Origin: Marinobacter halotolerans
GTDB taxonomy: Bacteria; Pseudomonadota; Gammaproteobacteria; Pseudomonadales; Oleiphilaceae
DNA: 64,000 bases
Direction: 5' to 3'
Assembly (NCBI RefSeq): GCF_008795985.1
Contig: NZ_VMHP01000001.1
Span: forward strand, 1,984,001 to 2,048,000
Positions within the stretch are counted from its first letter, which is position 1; every line of letters starts with the position of its first letter. Below, one piece after another: positions 8,079-17,561 of this stretch. The notes under the pieces are model-generated. The model was not told the DNA's origin and did not search any database. It saw only the letters and a list, made by a program, of their open reading frames with translations. The translations under genes and the position numbers were made by a program.

Positions 8079-9215
8079 CTATTTGCTGTCGAAAAGAATA
8101 ACCTGACGAATGGCCTTGCCGTCGGCCAGACGTTCAAAGCCTTCGTTGATCTGGTCCAGCGTGAGCGTGTCGCTCAACAGTTTGTCCACCGGCAATCGCC
8201 CCTGCCGGAACAGACTGACATAACGGGCTACATCGCGTACCGGTACACAGCTGCCCACGTAACTGCCTTTCAGTGTTCGCTCTTCCGCCACCAGGCTGAC
8301 CTGCTGGATCGACACCTTGCGGTCCGGGTGGGCAAGCCCACCCGTTACGGTCATTCCTCCGCGCCGGGTGATCTGATACGCCAGTTCCAGGGCTTTCTCC
8401 GAACCGGCCATTTCGATGGCGCAATCCACCCCACCGCCAGTCAGCGCACGGATCTGGTCCTTGCAATCGGGATCGGACGGGTTGAATCCCACGCTGGCAC
8501 CCAGAGCCTTGGCGGTCGCGAGCTTACCATCGTCCAGATCCACGGCGATGACTTCACTGGCGCCAGCGACCAACGCACCCAGCACGCTGTTAAGCCCTAC
8601 ACCGCCCAGCCCGATCACGGCAACGGTTTGCCCGGGGCGGATGTTAGCGGAATTGATGGCGGCACCAACGCCGGTCAGCACCGCGCAGCCAAATAGCGCT
8701 GCGTGTTCAAAGGGCAGTGACTTGTCGATTTTGACCAGTGAATCCCGGGATACCACGGCGTGGTCGGCAAAGGCGGACACGCCCAGGTGATGGTTGATGG
8801 GCGTGCCGTCGGAACGGTGCAGTCGGTATCCCCCTTCGATCAGGGTGCCGGCGTTGTTGGCCACCGCCGCCGGTTCACACAATGCCGGCCGGCCTTCGGC
8901 GCAGGGAGCGCAGTGGCCACAGCTGGGCACAAACACGGTGACCACATGATCGCCCGGCGCCAGATCGTGGACGCCCGCGCCAACGGTTTTGACCACACCC
9001 GCCGCCTCATGGCCCAGGGCCATGGGCACCGGCCGGGGGCGGTTGCCGTCAATGACTGAAAGATCGGAATGGCACAGCCCCGCAGCTTTGATCTGCACCA
9101 GCACCTCGCGATCACCTGGCGGCTCCAGGTCGAGTGTCTCGATTGAGAGAGGGCGGGTGTCTGTGTAAGGGCGCTCGGCGCCGATGGTTTGCAGAACGGC
9201 TGCGCGGATTTTCAT
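8079..9215 (-). CDS. Zinc-dependent alcohol dehydrogenase (MDR, class III-like)
   Basis: 378 residues. Catalytic zinc ligands are in AAGLCHSDLS (Cys near residue 48) and GHEAAGVV (His near 69). The structural zinc set of four cysteines is in CGHCAPCAEGRPALC (about 98-112). The NAD-binding loop is VIGLGGVGLNSV (about 200). It oxidises or reduces an alcohol/aldehyde with NAD; layout and length are close to benzyl-alcohol/formaldehyde dehydrogenase-like members. First gene of a two-gene unit with the thioesterase. Substrate unassigned. Confidence 0.88.
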   Translation of the reverse strand: MKIRAAVLQTIGAERPYTDTRPLSIETLDLEPPGDREVLVQIKAAGLCHSDLSVIDGNRPRPVPMALGHEAAGVVKTVGAGVHDLAPGDHVVTVFVPSCGHCAPCAEGRPALCEPAAVANNAGTLIEGGYRLHRSDGTPINHHLGVSAFADHAVVSRDSLVKIDKSLPFEHAALFGCAVLTGVGAAINSANIRPGQTVAVIGLGGVGLNSVLGALVAGASEVIAVDLDDGKLATAKALGASVGFNPSDPDCKDQIRALTGGGVDCAIEMAGSEKALELAYQITRRGGMTVTGGLAHPDRKVSIQQVSLVAEERTLKGSYVGSCVPVRDVARYVSLFRQGRLPVDKLLSDTLTLDQINEGFERLADGKAIRQVILFDSK

Positions 9216-9329
9216 AGGGGTATTCCCTGCTGTGTTGTTGTATGAGTTTTAGACAAAGTACCGCACTTTTTGCAGCGAGGGGAAGGTAACTCATGGGCCA
9301 GTTCGGATACGAAAAATGACAAATAAAGT

Positions 9330-9356
9330 TAAAAGCTTTCGTCTCTCGGCCGATGA
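9330..9356 (+). promoter_or_regulatory. Sigma-28 (FliA) promoter of the Aer-like receptor
   Basis: TAAA (9330-9333), 15 bases, then GCCGATGA (9349-9356) fits the flagellar sigma-28 consensus TAAA-N15-GCCGATAA with one mismatch. It lies 55 bases before the receptor's ATG, in the right direction. Confidence 0.75.
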
Positions 9357-9410
9357 TAAGAGTACTTGCTGAATCGAATAATAAGATTGTTCATATAAAG
9401 GATTTGTTCA

Positions 9411-10964
9411 ATGCGTAAAAACCTTCCCGTAACAGATGTAGAGCTGAAGTTCCCTGAATCCCAGAAATTGATCTCATCGACTGATCTGAAAGGCAAGATT
9501 CAACACTGTAACGACGACTTCGTTGCAGTAAGCGGCTTTACCCGGGAAGAGCTGATCGGGCAGCCACATAACATTATTCGTCATCCGGACATGCCGCCGG
9601 AAGCCTATGAAAAGATGTGGTCTTATCTTAAGTCCGGGCGACCGTGGATGGGCCTGGTCAAGAACCGACGCAAAAACGGCGATTTTTACTGGGTCAGCGC
9701 TTATGTCACTCCGGTTACAGAGAACGGCAGTGTGGTGGGCTATGAATCGGTAAGGTCCTGTCCGAACCGCGAGGATGTGGAGCGGGCCGAAAAGCTCTAC
9801 GCAAAGATCCGTAGCGGTAAAAGCGGCTTGCCTTTCTGGAAAAGGCTGAGCCCCAGTGTTATTTTTCTGGCGGCTGTATTCAGCGCCGTGGCCCTGCTTT
9901 TCTATTCTGACTATCGGCTCGCGTCGGAGCTTGTGTTATCGGTGGGAGTGGTCGCCTATGCAATCTGGATGAACCTGTCCAAGCGGCAGCTTCTGCGTTC
10001 GGTAACGGCATTAATGGAAAAGTCTTTTACCGACGACCTGGCGGCTCTGAGCTATACCGATGACGATTTGCCGTTGGGGCGAATCAAGGTGGCTGTCCGC
10101 GCCCAGCAGGCCCACCTGGATGCGGTGCTGACCCGCCTTGAGGATTCCGCAAACAAGGCCAAGACCGGTGCGATGCACGGGCTCGAAGTGATGTACGAGG
10201 CCCAGCAGACGCTCCGCAAACAGCAGGGTGAAACCGAGCAGGTCGCCGCTGCTGTTCACGAGATGTCCCAGACGATTGCGGAGGTTTCCTCCAACGTCCA
10301 GGAAACCGCATCGAAGGCGGACGGTGCACGCGAATTCGCGACCCAGGGTTCGACAGTGGTGGCTGCTACCCGTGGCGCGATCGAGAATCTGAAGTCTACG
10401 GTGCACAGCATCAGTGAGTCGGTTCAGGAGCTGGCGTCGGAAACCGGCAAGATTGCGGGTGCCGCCAAGATCATTGAAGAAATCGCCGAACAGACCAACC
10501 TGCTGGCTCTGAATGCGGCTATCGAAGCCGCGCGCGCCGGTGAACACGGCCGCGGATTTGCGGTGGTGGCCGATGAAGTGCGCAACCTTGCCCGCCGGAC
10601 CCAGGATTCCACCAAAGAAATCCACGGCATTATCGATACCCTGCAGTCCCGTGCCTCCAACTCGGTGAAGATTGCGAAAGAGGGCAATACGGCGGCGGAC
10701 AGTGGTCTGGAGAAAATGCTGGAAGCCGAAAGAACCCTCAGCGAAATCGCCGAGTCGGTCAACGTCATCGCCGAAATGGCAACACAGATGGCCGCCTCCG
10801 TGGAAGAGCAGGCCCAGGTGGCGGATCAGATCAACGAACAGGTTGAGCAGATCTCAACCCTGGCCTCGGAAAATCTGGCCAAGGGTGAAGAGTCCACGGA
10901 AAGCTCGAAACAGATGGACCGCATCGCCAGCGATCTGCATGAGCTGGTTGTGCGATTCAAATAG
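9411..10964 (+). CDS. PAS-domain methyl-accepting chemotaxis protein (Aer-like)
   Basis: 517 residues. Residues about 20-120 are a PAS domain ([30 protein letters not shown]) of the Aer kind, which binds FAD and senses redox or oxygen. Residues about 148-186 hold two membrane helices with only a short turn between them, so there is no periplasmic sensor. The C-terminal signalling hairpin carries the invariant [20 protein letters not shown] tip (about 353-372), which binds CheA/CheW. The upstream sigma-28 promoter places it in the motility regulon. Ligand is inferred from architecture, not shown. Confidence 0.9.
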   Translation: MRKNLPVTDVELKFPESQKLISSTDLKGKIQHCNDDFVAVSGFTREELIGQPHNIIRHPDMPPEAYEKMWSYLKSGRPWMGLVKNRRKNGDFYWVSAYVTPVTENGSVVGYESVRSCPNREDVERAEKLYAKIRSGKSGLPFWKRLSPSVIFLAAVFSAVALLFYSDYRLASELVLSVGVVAYAIWMNLSKRQLLRSVTALMEKSFTDDLAALSYTDDDLPLGRIKVAVRAQQAHLDAVLTRLEDSANKAKTGAMHGLEVMYEAQQTLRKQQGETEQVAAAVHEMSQTIAEVSSNVQETASKADGAREFATQGSTVVAATRGAIENLKSTVHSISESVQELASETGKIAGAAKIIEEIAEQTNLLALNAAIEAARAGEHGRGFAVVADEVRNLARRTQDSTKEIHGIIDTLQSRASNSVKIAKEGNTAADSGLEKMLEAERTLSEIAESVNVIAEMATQMAASVEEQAQVADQINEQVEQISTLASENLAKGEESTESSKQMDRIASDLHELVVRFK

Positions 10965-10979
10965 GGAAGAACCGGGTTT

Positions 10980-11486
10980 TTAACAGCCTGAGGTGACCTT
11001 GGTTACTGTGCATTCAGGGTCACCGAAAGAGTCATACTCGACATAGCAGGTATTGAGGTCATAACCGACTCTGGTGTACCGGTTATCAACCTGGCTCAGC
11101 AAGGTCTGGTCGTTCTCATCTATCGAGAGATAATCCAGCATTGTCAGTGCGTCTGCACTCTCTGCCCGGCTTTCAGGGCAGAGGTTGCGCCAGTCCACTT
11201 CTGAACGGCCCGCTTCTGTTTCGATAATGAGACCGGTTTGTGCGTTGCCGCCAGATGGGTTGGCAGCGGCGGGAGACAGGCCCTGCGCCCGGGCCTTGGC
11301 TTTGACAATGCCAATGGTGCTTCTCATGGTACCTTCCACACCGTCCAGCGCAGCCAGGCGAGCGCTGGATGACAGATCCGCAAAGCGGGGCAGGGCAAAG
11401 GCGGCAAGAACCCCCAGAATAACGATCACCAGCACCAGCTCGATCAGCGTAAAACCATCTGGCCGTGAGGCCGGAATACTGCTCAT
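10980..11486 (-). CDS. Type IV prepilin-like protein (MSHA type)
   Basis: A 168-residue protein with a class III leader: a short charged N terminus ending in G, then FTLIELVLVIVILGVLAAFA with the Phe+1 and Glu+5 needed for PilD processing and pseudopilin assembly. The first 25 mature residues form the membrane/assembly helix and the rest a globular head with two late cysteines (NTCYV and TSGC end) that may form a disulfide. ATG at 11486 has GAGG six bases upstream. No other pilus genes are near, so it depends on an assembly system elsewhere. It follows an SDR gene by ten bases. Confidence 0.8.
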   Translation of the reverse strand: MSSIPASRPDGFTLIELVLVIVILGVLAAFALPRFADLSSSARLAALDGVEGTMRSTIGIVKAKARAQGLSPAAANPSGGNAQTGLIIETEAGRSEVDWRNLCPESRAESADALTMLDYLSIDENDQTLLSQVDNRYTRVGYDLNTCYVEYDSFGDPECTVTKVTSGC

Positions 11487-11496
11487 CTGTTGCCTC

Positions 11497-12243
11497 TCAC
11501 ATCGCCCGCGCAAATAGCCCGAAAGGCATGGCTTTCAGTACGCGGCTAAGAGGCGTCCAGGGCCACCAGGGCACGTACGCGCAGCGCTTTTCCGACTCGA
11601 TGGCTTTAACCAGGGCTTTTACCCCGGTTTCCAGATCCACCCGGAAGGGGGCCGTTTTCGCATCGCGATTGATGTCCGTCAGGATATAGCCGGGCATGAT
11701 GTTGCTGACGTTAATAGGTTTGCCGTAGGTGTCCAGTTGCAGGCCTTCCGCCAGGGAAGCGACCGCGGCCTTGGTGGCTGCGTAAACGTTAAGCGGCCCA
11801 CGGAACCCGCGCACGCCGCTGACTGAAGACATCAGCACCAGGTGCCCGCTGTTCTGCTCGCGGAAGATTTCCATGGCTGCCTCGCTTTGGGCAATCGCGC
11901 CGATAACGTTGGTTTCCACGGTATGGCGATTGGCTTCAAAATGGCCTCTGCCGATGGGTTGGGAGCTGCCAATGCCGGCGTTGACCACAACCCGGTCGAG
12001 GCTGCCCAGCTCTTCCCGGAAGCCCCGAAAGACCTCGAATACCTGCTCGTAGTTGCACACGTCCAGTCCCCGCACCAACACCCGGATGTCCGGATAGGCC
12101 TGCTGAAGCTCACGTTGAAGTGCTTCCAATTTGTCCGCCCGGCGGGCACACAGCGCAAGATTGCAGCCCTTCGCCGCCCATTCTCGGGCCATGCCTTCGC
12201 CAAGCCCGGAACTGGCCCCGGTGATCAGGATATTCTTGCGCAT
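11497..12243 (-). CDS. Short-chain dehydrogenase/reductase
   Basis: 248-residue classical SDR: cofactor loop TGASSGLGEGMA (residues 7-18), NAGIG (about 88), catalytic Ser in MSSVSG and VYAATKA with Tyr and Lys of the YxxxK motif (about 150). The C terminus has a short hydrophobic stretch, as in some membrane-associated SDRs. ATG at 12243 has GGAGA upstream; a longer version starts at a non-ATG codon without a ribosome site. Substrate unknown. Confidence 0.88.
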   Translation of the reverse strand: MRKNILITGASSGLGEGMAREWAAKGCNLALCARRADKLEALQRELQQAYPDIRVLVRGLDVCNYEQVFEVFRGFREELGSLDRVVVNAGIGSSQPIGRGHFEANRHTVETNVIGAIAQSEAAMEIFREQNSGHLVLMSSVSGVRGFRGPLNVYAATKAAVASLAEGLQLDTYGKPINVSNIMPGYILTDINRDAKTAPFRVDLETGVKALVKAIESEKRCAYVPWWPWTPLSRVLKAMPFGLFARAM

Positions 12244-12349
12244 AATGCATGGTCTCCAACTGTGTTCTGAAGCTTGCACCCTATCGCTATTTGGCAAAAA
12301 GCTCCACAGGACTGATCCGTGTTCAGCACCGATTTATTGACAGGGGCCG

Positions 12350-12754
12350 CTATTGAAAGCGGATATAGCAGCGCTGACGCTGGCTGGCCAGTTGCCGAAT
12401 CTCGGCTTTATTTTCGTCCAGATCGAACTGTTCCACAGTGGCAATGAACCGACTGATATACAGGCATTGGTTCAGGGCTGGCAGCCATTTCCCGGGTAGG
12501 CGGTCGCCCCGCGCCTGCAAGTCCGCCTCCGATAACAGCCAGCGGTTATCCGGGCTCTGGCGAAATGCCTGCCAAGTGGCCGCATCCCAGCTCTGCGCGC
12601 CATGCGCTCTGGCGTAGGCAACAGGCACCACAGTGGTTTGCTCCCTTTCTTCGGGTCTGAGCAGTGTCAGTGCGGCAGTGATCAGGACAGCCGCGATCAG
12701 CGTGATTCCCGCGGCAGAGTAAAGCCTGTTGTTGCGAGGCAATGCGTCATTCAT
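12350..12754 (-). CDS. Hypothetical single-span membrane protein
   Basis: 134 residues from ATG 12754: a short polar start, one hydrophobic segment (about residues 12-30, ITLIAAVLITAALTLL) and an outer domain with SWDAATWQAFRQSPDNRW and two cysteines near the end. No family recognised. It diverges from nei with about 130 bases between starts. Upstream in-frame codons are rejected because they run antisense into nei. Confidence 0.6.
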   Translation of the reverse strand: MNDALPRNNRLYSAAGITLIAAVLITAALTLLRPEEREQTTVVPVAYARAHGAQSWDAATWQAFRQSPDNRWLLSEADLQARGDRLPGKWLPALNQCLYISRFIATVEQFDLDENKAEIRQLASQRQRCYIRFQ

Positions 12755-12887
12755 TCCCGCCACCTGTCTCAATCTAATACAACTCCAGTACGAAGAATCT
12801 TCCAATTGGGTCTGCCAGGTACTCCGAAAGCGGACAATGAACGTAGCTTTACATCTACGTACCGAACAAGTAGCCGGAGAGCTGACA

Positions 12888-13730
12888 ATGCCCGAAGGGC
12901 CCGAAATACGACGTATGGTGGATGACATTGAGGCTGCGATTGGTGACAAGAGCGCCGAGCAGGTCTTTTTTGCTTTCGACCACTATAAATCTTTCGAGTC
13001 GGCTCTGGCCGGACGCAGAGTGAGTTCGGTGGAAGCCAGGGGAAAAGCGGTTCTGGTGTTTTTTGAGGCCACGGTCACGGACGGCTCCTGGTGCGTATAC
13101 AGTCACAACCAACTGTATGGGAAATGGCGTATGGGCTCCCCAAACAGAGAACCCGCTACCAACCGCCAGCTGCGATTTGCGATTTTCAGCGGCAAGAAGG
13201 CTGCACGGCTTTACAGCGCCTCGGACATACAGCTGGTGAGGCCGGATGCCCTGGACCAGGTGGGTTATCTGAGCCGGTTGGGGCCGGACCCCTTGAATCA
13301 GTCGGTTGGTATTAACGACCTGATGGCGGTTTTTGACGACAAGCGCTTTGCCGGACGGGCACTGGGTGGCCTTTTACTGGACCAGGGGTTTGTCGCCGGT
13401 ATAGGGAACTATTTGCGCTCGGAGATTCTGTTCGAAGCTCGTTTGGCGCCTGCCACCCGGCCGAAAGATCTGGACGGGACTGACCGGGAACGCCTCGCCC
13501 AGGCCATTCTGGAGATGCTCAGCCGGGCCTATCGGCTAAAAGGCATCACCAACGATCCGGATCGGGCTGAACGGCTGAAACAGGCAGGCTGGAGCTTTGG
13601 CCAGCGCCGTCACATGGTGTTCAATCGCGATGGCCAGGCCTGTCACGAATGTGATTCCCCCATTACCCGAATTCAGCAGGCCAGTCGCCGGTTGTATTTG
13701 TGTGAAACCTGCCAGAATACCCGCACCTGA
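12888..13730 (+). CDS. nei: Endonuclease VIII (Fpg/Nei DNA glycosylase)
   Basis: 280 residues beginning MPEGPEIRRM, where Pro2 and Glu3 are the catalytic residues of the family; this fixes the ATG at 12888 (GGAG upstream). The H2TH segment includes GGLLLDQGFVAGIGNYLRSE (about 160-179), and the C-terminal zinc finger has CHEC and CETC pairs (about 248-276). It excises oxidised pyrimidines and cuts the resulting abasic site. Absence of the Fpg-type PGRTTH/formyl-recognition features and the overall match favour Nei. Acts alone. Confidence 0.92.
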   Translation: MPEGPEIRRMVDDIEAAIGDKSAEQVFFAFDHYKSFESALAGRRVSSVEARGKAVLVFFEATVTDGSWCVYSHNQLYGKWRMGSPNREPATNRQLRFAIFSGKKAARLYSASDIQLVRPDALDQVGYLSRLGPDPLNQSVGINDLMAVFDDKRFAGRALGGLLLDQGFVAGIGNYLRSEILFEARLAPATRPKDLDGTDRERLAQAILEMLSRAYRLKGITNDPDRAERLKQAGWSFGQRRHMVFNRDGQACHECDSPITRIQQASRRLYLCETCQNTRT

Positions 13731-13746
13731 CCCCTTAGCCGGCCAG

Positions 13747-13791
13747 TTTCCGCTTATCCTATTCGGCACTAATCGGCGGATTTCCGCCTAT
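13747..13791 (+). promoter_or_regulatory. Possible enhancer (activator) sites upstream of the sigma-54 promoter
   Basis: TTTCCGCTTAT (13747) and TTTCCGCCTAT (13781) form a direct repeat 34 bases apart; the second is part of the inverted repeat GGCGGA-TT-TCCGCC (13775-13788). They lie about 50-95 bases before the -24 element, suitable for a DctD-like activator. Confidence 0.45.
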
Positions 13792-13841
13792 TGCTGTATC
13801 CGGAATGCCCTTCAGGCCTTTATTCGCGGGCTTTGAGCCTT

Positions 13842-13857
13842 TGGCACGTTAGCTGCA
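13842..13857 (+). promoter_or_regulatory. Sigma-54 promoter of the TAXI-TRAP operon
   Basis: TGGCACGTTAGCTGCA contains the -24 GG and -12 GC with exactly ten bases between them and TGGCAC in full. It sits 68 bases before the binding-protein ATG. A sigma-54-dependent regulator is encoded 5 kb downstream. Confidence 0.75.
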
Positions 13858-13925
13858 GTTACCTTGACCAGTCATTGACGTCTTTCAGACATCGATGCCA
13901 TTCAAATAATAACGAGGTGATTACC

Positions 13926-14885
13926 ATGCGAAAGTTGCTTATTGCAGCCAGTGCCTGCCTGATGATGGGCGCTGCTTCAGCCCAGGCCCAGACCAACCTG
14001 TCGATTGCTACCGGTGGAACCGGGGGCACCTATTACCCGCTCGGGGGCGGCCTTGCCGAGCTGATCAGTTCTGAGATTGAAGGCTACAAGGCGGTTGCGG
14101 AAGTGACCGGTGCGTCCGTTGAGAACATGGGCCTCATTCATCGCCAGGACTCCGATCTGGCGATTGCCCTGGCAGATACGGTTCACCAGGCCTATCACGG
14201 TGGCGAGCGGTTTAACGGCAATAAGCTTGATGTGCTGGCACTTGCCTCGCTTTATCCCAACGCGGTTCAGATCGTCACACTGGCGGACTCCGGTGTTACC
14301 TCCCTGGCAGACCTGAAAGGCAAGCGGGTTTCCGTCGGGGCGCCCGGCAGTGGAACCGAGGTAAACGCCAAAGCGTTGCTGGAATCCAACGGCATGAGCT
14401 TCGAGGATTTTGACGTTCGCAGTCTCAACTTCAATGAATCCGCCGATGCTCTGCGCGATGGCGACATTGATGCCGGTTTCTGGAGCGTGGGCCCGCCCAC
14501 AAGTTCCATCGTTAGCCTGGCCAACACCCGCGATATCGCCCTGGTCTCGCTGTCGAAGCAGGAAGTGGCCAACGCCCGGGAAGCAGTGCCGGTTTTTGCT
14601 CCCTACACACTTCGGGCCGGAATCTATGAGGGCCTGGAAGCACCCACCAGCAGCATTGGTATTCCTAACGTGCTCACGGTAAATTCGGCCATGTCTGAGG
14701 ATCTTGCCTACAAGATCACCAAGCTTCTGTTCGAAAAGGTGGAAGCCCTTCGGGCCATTCATCCGGCGGCCAATGACACCACGGTGGAGTTCAGCCTCGA
14801 GTCTACCCCTATTCCTTTGCACCCGGGCGCCGTCCGTTATTACGAGGAAATTGGGGCGTCTATCCCTGACAATCTGCGCCCCTGA
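13926..14885 (+). CDS. TAXI-family TRAP transporter solute-binding protein
   Basis: 319 residues with a cleavable signal peptide (MRKLLIAASACLMMGAASAQ, residues 1-20). The mature start NLSIATGGTGGTYYPLGGGL is the TAXI-type binding protein signature. It catches the substrate in the periplasm and delivers it to the fused permease encoded two genes on. GAGGTG precedes the ATG at 13926. TAXI substrates known so far are few, mostly glutamate and dicarboxylate-like acids; the adjacent DctB/DctD pair suggests an organic acid here. Confidence 0.93.
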   Translation: MRKLLIAASACLMMGAASAQAQTNLSIATGGTGGTYYPLGGGLAELISSEIEGYKAVAEVTGASVENMGLIHRQDSDLAIALADTVHQAYHGGERFNGNKLDVLALASLYPNAVQIVTLADSGVTSLADLKGKRVSVGAPGSGTEVNAKALLESNGMSFEDFDVRSLNFNESADALRDGDIDAGFWSVGPPTSSIVSLANTRDIALVSLSKQEVANAREAVPVFAPYTLRAGIYEGLEAPTSSIGIPNVLTVNSAMSEDLAYKITKLLFEKVEALRAIHPAANDTTVEFSLESTPIPLHPGAVRYYEEIGASIPDNLRP

Positions 14886-14902
14886 CCCTGGCCGAGTGAG
14901 TT

Positions 14903-15412
14903 ATGGGTTCAGCAATCAGAGTCTGTTGTCTGGCGGGTCTGCTTTCATGGGTGTTCCTGCCCGTGGCAGTCACCGCCAGCGATGACACCGCCTGGGAATT
15001 GGCCGTTACCGGCCGCGACCAGGCGCCATTGGCCCGCATCAGCCTTCAGGGGTCGGGCCAGTGGTGCCTGATCTGGAACCACTCGGTTCAGGGCTTTCCG
15101 GTGATTGACTGCTTCACTGTCAGCAATGAGCAACTCATGCTGCAGAGCACCCAGACGCCGGATTTTGCGGCAGGTCTGGGGCACATATCCGGACGCGGGA
15201 CGCTGGAATCGGATAGTCAGCACGGGTATCGCATCGTCGATATGGATGTGCCCATACCGGACAACACGCTTCGCTTACGGGTGGGTTCCGAATCTGTGAA
15301 CCATCGCATCAGCACGGGTTCCCGCACGGTCAGCCTCAGCCATCTGGCGGCCAATGAGTCTGTGGAGATCCGTCTGACTCCTGCCGGCGATAAAGGAATG
15401 AAGCTTCAATGA
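14903..15412 (+). CDS. DUF1850 protein of the TAXI-TRAP operon
   Basis: 169 residues with a signal peptide (to about residue 25, AVTASDD) and a small soluble domain containing WCLIWNHSVQGFPVIDCF. DUF1850 proteins are regularly found between TAXI binding proteins and fused TRAP permeases; their role is unknown, perhaps assembly or substrate handling in the periplasm. The stop overlaps the permease start by ATGA. Confidence 0.8.
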   Translation: MGSAIRVCCLAGLLSWVFLPVAVTASDDTAWELAVTGRDQAPLARISLQGSGQWCLIWNHSVQGFPVIDCFTVSNEQLMLQSTQTPDFAAGLGHISGRGTLESDSQHGYRIVDMDVPIPDNTLRLRVGSESVNHRISTGSRTVSLSHLAANESVEIRLTPAGDKGMKLQ

Positions 15413-17436
15413 GTCAACAATCTGCAATCCCGTTCAAGACCCACGGTGAATGGCAGCCGACACTGATGGGCGGCCCCCGCCCGCTGGTGTGGTTAATCGC
15501 CCTGATGGGCATCGGGCTGTCGCTTTTTCAGCTCTACAGCGCGGGCATTCAACCGCTGGGGCTGTTCTATCAGCGCGGCATTCATCTCATGCTGGTGATG
15601 ATGCTGTGCTTTCTGATCTTCGGGCCCAGGCCCGGCAAAGCCCGGGGCAAGGTGATGGCGGTGGTGGATGCCGGCTTCTTCATCGCCTCGGCCGCCTCCG
15701 GCCTTTATCTGGTCTGGTTTCTAGATGACATCATGGCTCGTGCAGGGTTCTGGAACCAGACCGACATCGTCATGGCCTGGGTGTGCACCGTCACATTGCT
15801 GGAAGCCAGCCGGCGGGCTGTGGGTGCCGGTCTGACCATTATTGGCATCGTGGCCATACTCTATGCGGTGATTGGGTCCCGCGGTCCGCTTTCCGAGCTT
15901 GGTGAATGGATGCCCGGTATTCTGGGACACCGGGGCTATTCCTTTGATCGGGTCGGCGCTCAGCTATTTTTGGGCCAGGAAGGTATCTACGGCTTGCCGC
16001 TGGGTGTTGCCGCAACCTTCGTATTCATCTTTGTACTGTTTGGCGCCATGCTTGAAGTCACCGGTGCCGGTCGTTTTTTCATTGATCTGGCGTTTGCCGC
16101 CACCGGCAGGCAGCGGGGTGGGCCGGCAAAGGCAGCAGTCCTTGCGTCCGCCAGCATGGGGTCGATCTCCGGCAGCTCCATCGCGAACGTGGTCACTACC
16201 GGCGCTTTTACCATCCCGCTGATGAAGAAACTGGGCTATCGCCCGGCGCAGGCCGGCGGCATAGAAGCCGCGGCAAGTACCGGCGGGCAGATCATGCCGC
16301 CGTTGATGGGCGCCGGCGCGTTCCTGATTGCCGAATACACCCGGGTGCCCTATCTGGAAATCGTGAAGGTCAGCGTTTTCCCCGCGCTGCTCTACTTCGC
16401 CACGGTTTACCTGCTGGTTCATATCATCGCCATCAAGCAGGGCATGAAGGGCCTGCCGTCCAGCGAGCTGCCGAAGGTCAGGGATGTGATGGCCACCGGC
16501 TGGTTCTTCCTGCTGCCGATCATCATGCTGGTCTACCTGCTGGTTACCGGCGTGTCGCCGATGCGAGTCGGGTTCTATGCGGTGATGGGTATTATTGTTA
16601 TTGCCGGCGTTAACGGTCTGTTCGTCGCCTATCGCCAGGGCAAGGCGGACAATCAGCTGGCGGCGTCGCTGAAGAACGCGATCCGTGCCGGTTGCATAAA
16701 GCTCATGCAGGGGCTGGACCTGGGCGCCCGTAACGCGGTGTCGGTGAGTATTGCCTGTGCCATCGCCGGCATCGTTGTGGCGGTGGTAGGCCTGACCGGA
16801 CTGGGCCTCAAGTTTTCCTCGATGATGATCGCCTTTGCCGACGGCAACATTCTGCTGGCGATTCTGCTGGTGATCATTGCCAGCCTGATCCTCGGGCTGG
16901 GGCTGCCGGTGACGGCCAGTTACATCGTGCTGATCGTGCTGGTTGGCCCGGCACTGACCAATGAATTCGGTATTCCGCTCCTGATCGCCCACCTGATGGT
17001 GTTCTGGTACTCCCAGGATTCCAACGTTACGCCGCCCGTGGCGCTTGCGGCTTATGCAGCGGCGGCCATTGCCGGGAGCAAGACCATGGAGACCAGCGTC
17101 CAGGCCTGGAAGTTTGCCAAAGGGCTGTATCTGATTCCGCTGTTCATGGTGTTCAACCCGTCCATTATCCTGGGTGGACCACTGCCCCTGGTGCTGTGGA
17201 ACGGGTTTATGGCGATTCTGGCCCTTGCCGCCTTTGCCGCGGCGCTGGAGGGCTTTCTGTTTACCTATATGAAGGCCTGGATGCGGATCGTCCTGACTGG
17301 TGCTGTCATCTGTGTCTTTTACCCCGATCTTCTGGTCGAAGTTGCTGGTGCCGGCACCATACTGGTGCTATTGGCAATCAACCTTTATCAGCATTTGAGC
17401 AACGAAAGAGCAACTGCGGTTGCTTCCAACCGCTGA
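15409..17436 (+). CDS. TRAP transporter fused permease (DctQ-DctM type, TAXI class)
   Basis: 675 residues, almost wholly hydrophobic. The first four helices (about residues 25-160) replace the small DctQ subunit and the remainder is the 12-helix DctM part. Characteristic loops include SASMGSISGSSIANVVTTGAFTIP (about 246-269) and LGLGLPVTASYIV (about 497-509). It drives sodium-coupled uptake with the binding protein at 13926. A stem-loop terminator follows at 17506. Confidence 0.93.
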   Translation: MSQQSAIPFKTHGEWQPTLMGGPRPLVWLIALMGIGLSLFQLYSAGIQPLGLFYQRGIHLMLVMMLCFLIFGPRPGKARGKVMAVVDAGFFIASAASGLYLVWFLDDIMARAGFWNQTDIVMAWVCTVTLLEASRRAVGAGLTIIGIVAILYAVIGSRGPLSELGEWMPGILGHRGYSFDRVGAQLFLGQEGIYGLPLGVAATFVFIFVLFGAMLEVTGAGRFFIDLAFAATGRQRGGPAKAAVLASASMGSISGSSIANVVTTGAFTIPLMKKLGYRPAQAGGIEAAASTGGQIMPPLMGAGAFLIAEYTRVPYLEIVKVSVFPALLYFATVYLLVHIIAIKQGMKGLPSSELPKVRDVMATGWFFLLPIIMLVYLLVTGVSPMRVGFYAVMGIIVIAGVNGLFVAYRQGKADNQLAASLKNAIRAGCIKLMQGLDLGARNAVSVSIACAIAGIVVAVVGLTGLGLKFSSMMIAFADGNILLAILLVIIASLILGLGLPVTASYIVLIVLVGPALTNEFGIPLLIAHLMVFWYSQDSNVTPPVALAAYAAAAIAGSKTMETSVQAWKFAKGLYLIPLFMVFNPSIILGGPLPLVLWNGFMAILALAAFAAALEGFLFTYMKAWMRIVLTGAVICVFYPDLLVEVAGAGTILVLLAINLYQHLSNERATAVASNR

Positions 17437-17505
17437 ACCTGAGTGATCCCGTGCTTTTAGGGGCATGGGTGAGGCTCTGATAGTAGACTGGTGCTATTTA
17501 CTCAT

Positions 17506-17534
17506 CCGGGGTCACTCGGTACCCCGGGTGTTTT
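17506..17534 (+). terminator. Rho-independent terminator after the TRAP permease
   Basis: CCGGGGT (17506-17512) pairs with ACCCCGG (17521-17527) around an eight-base loop, followed by a GTGTTTTA tract. It separates the transporter operon from the sensor kinase gene. Confidence 0.6.
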
Positions 17535-17561
17535 ATCTGACAAGTAGAATCACAACGCCCT

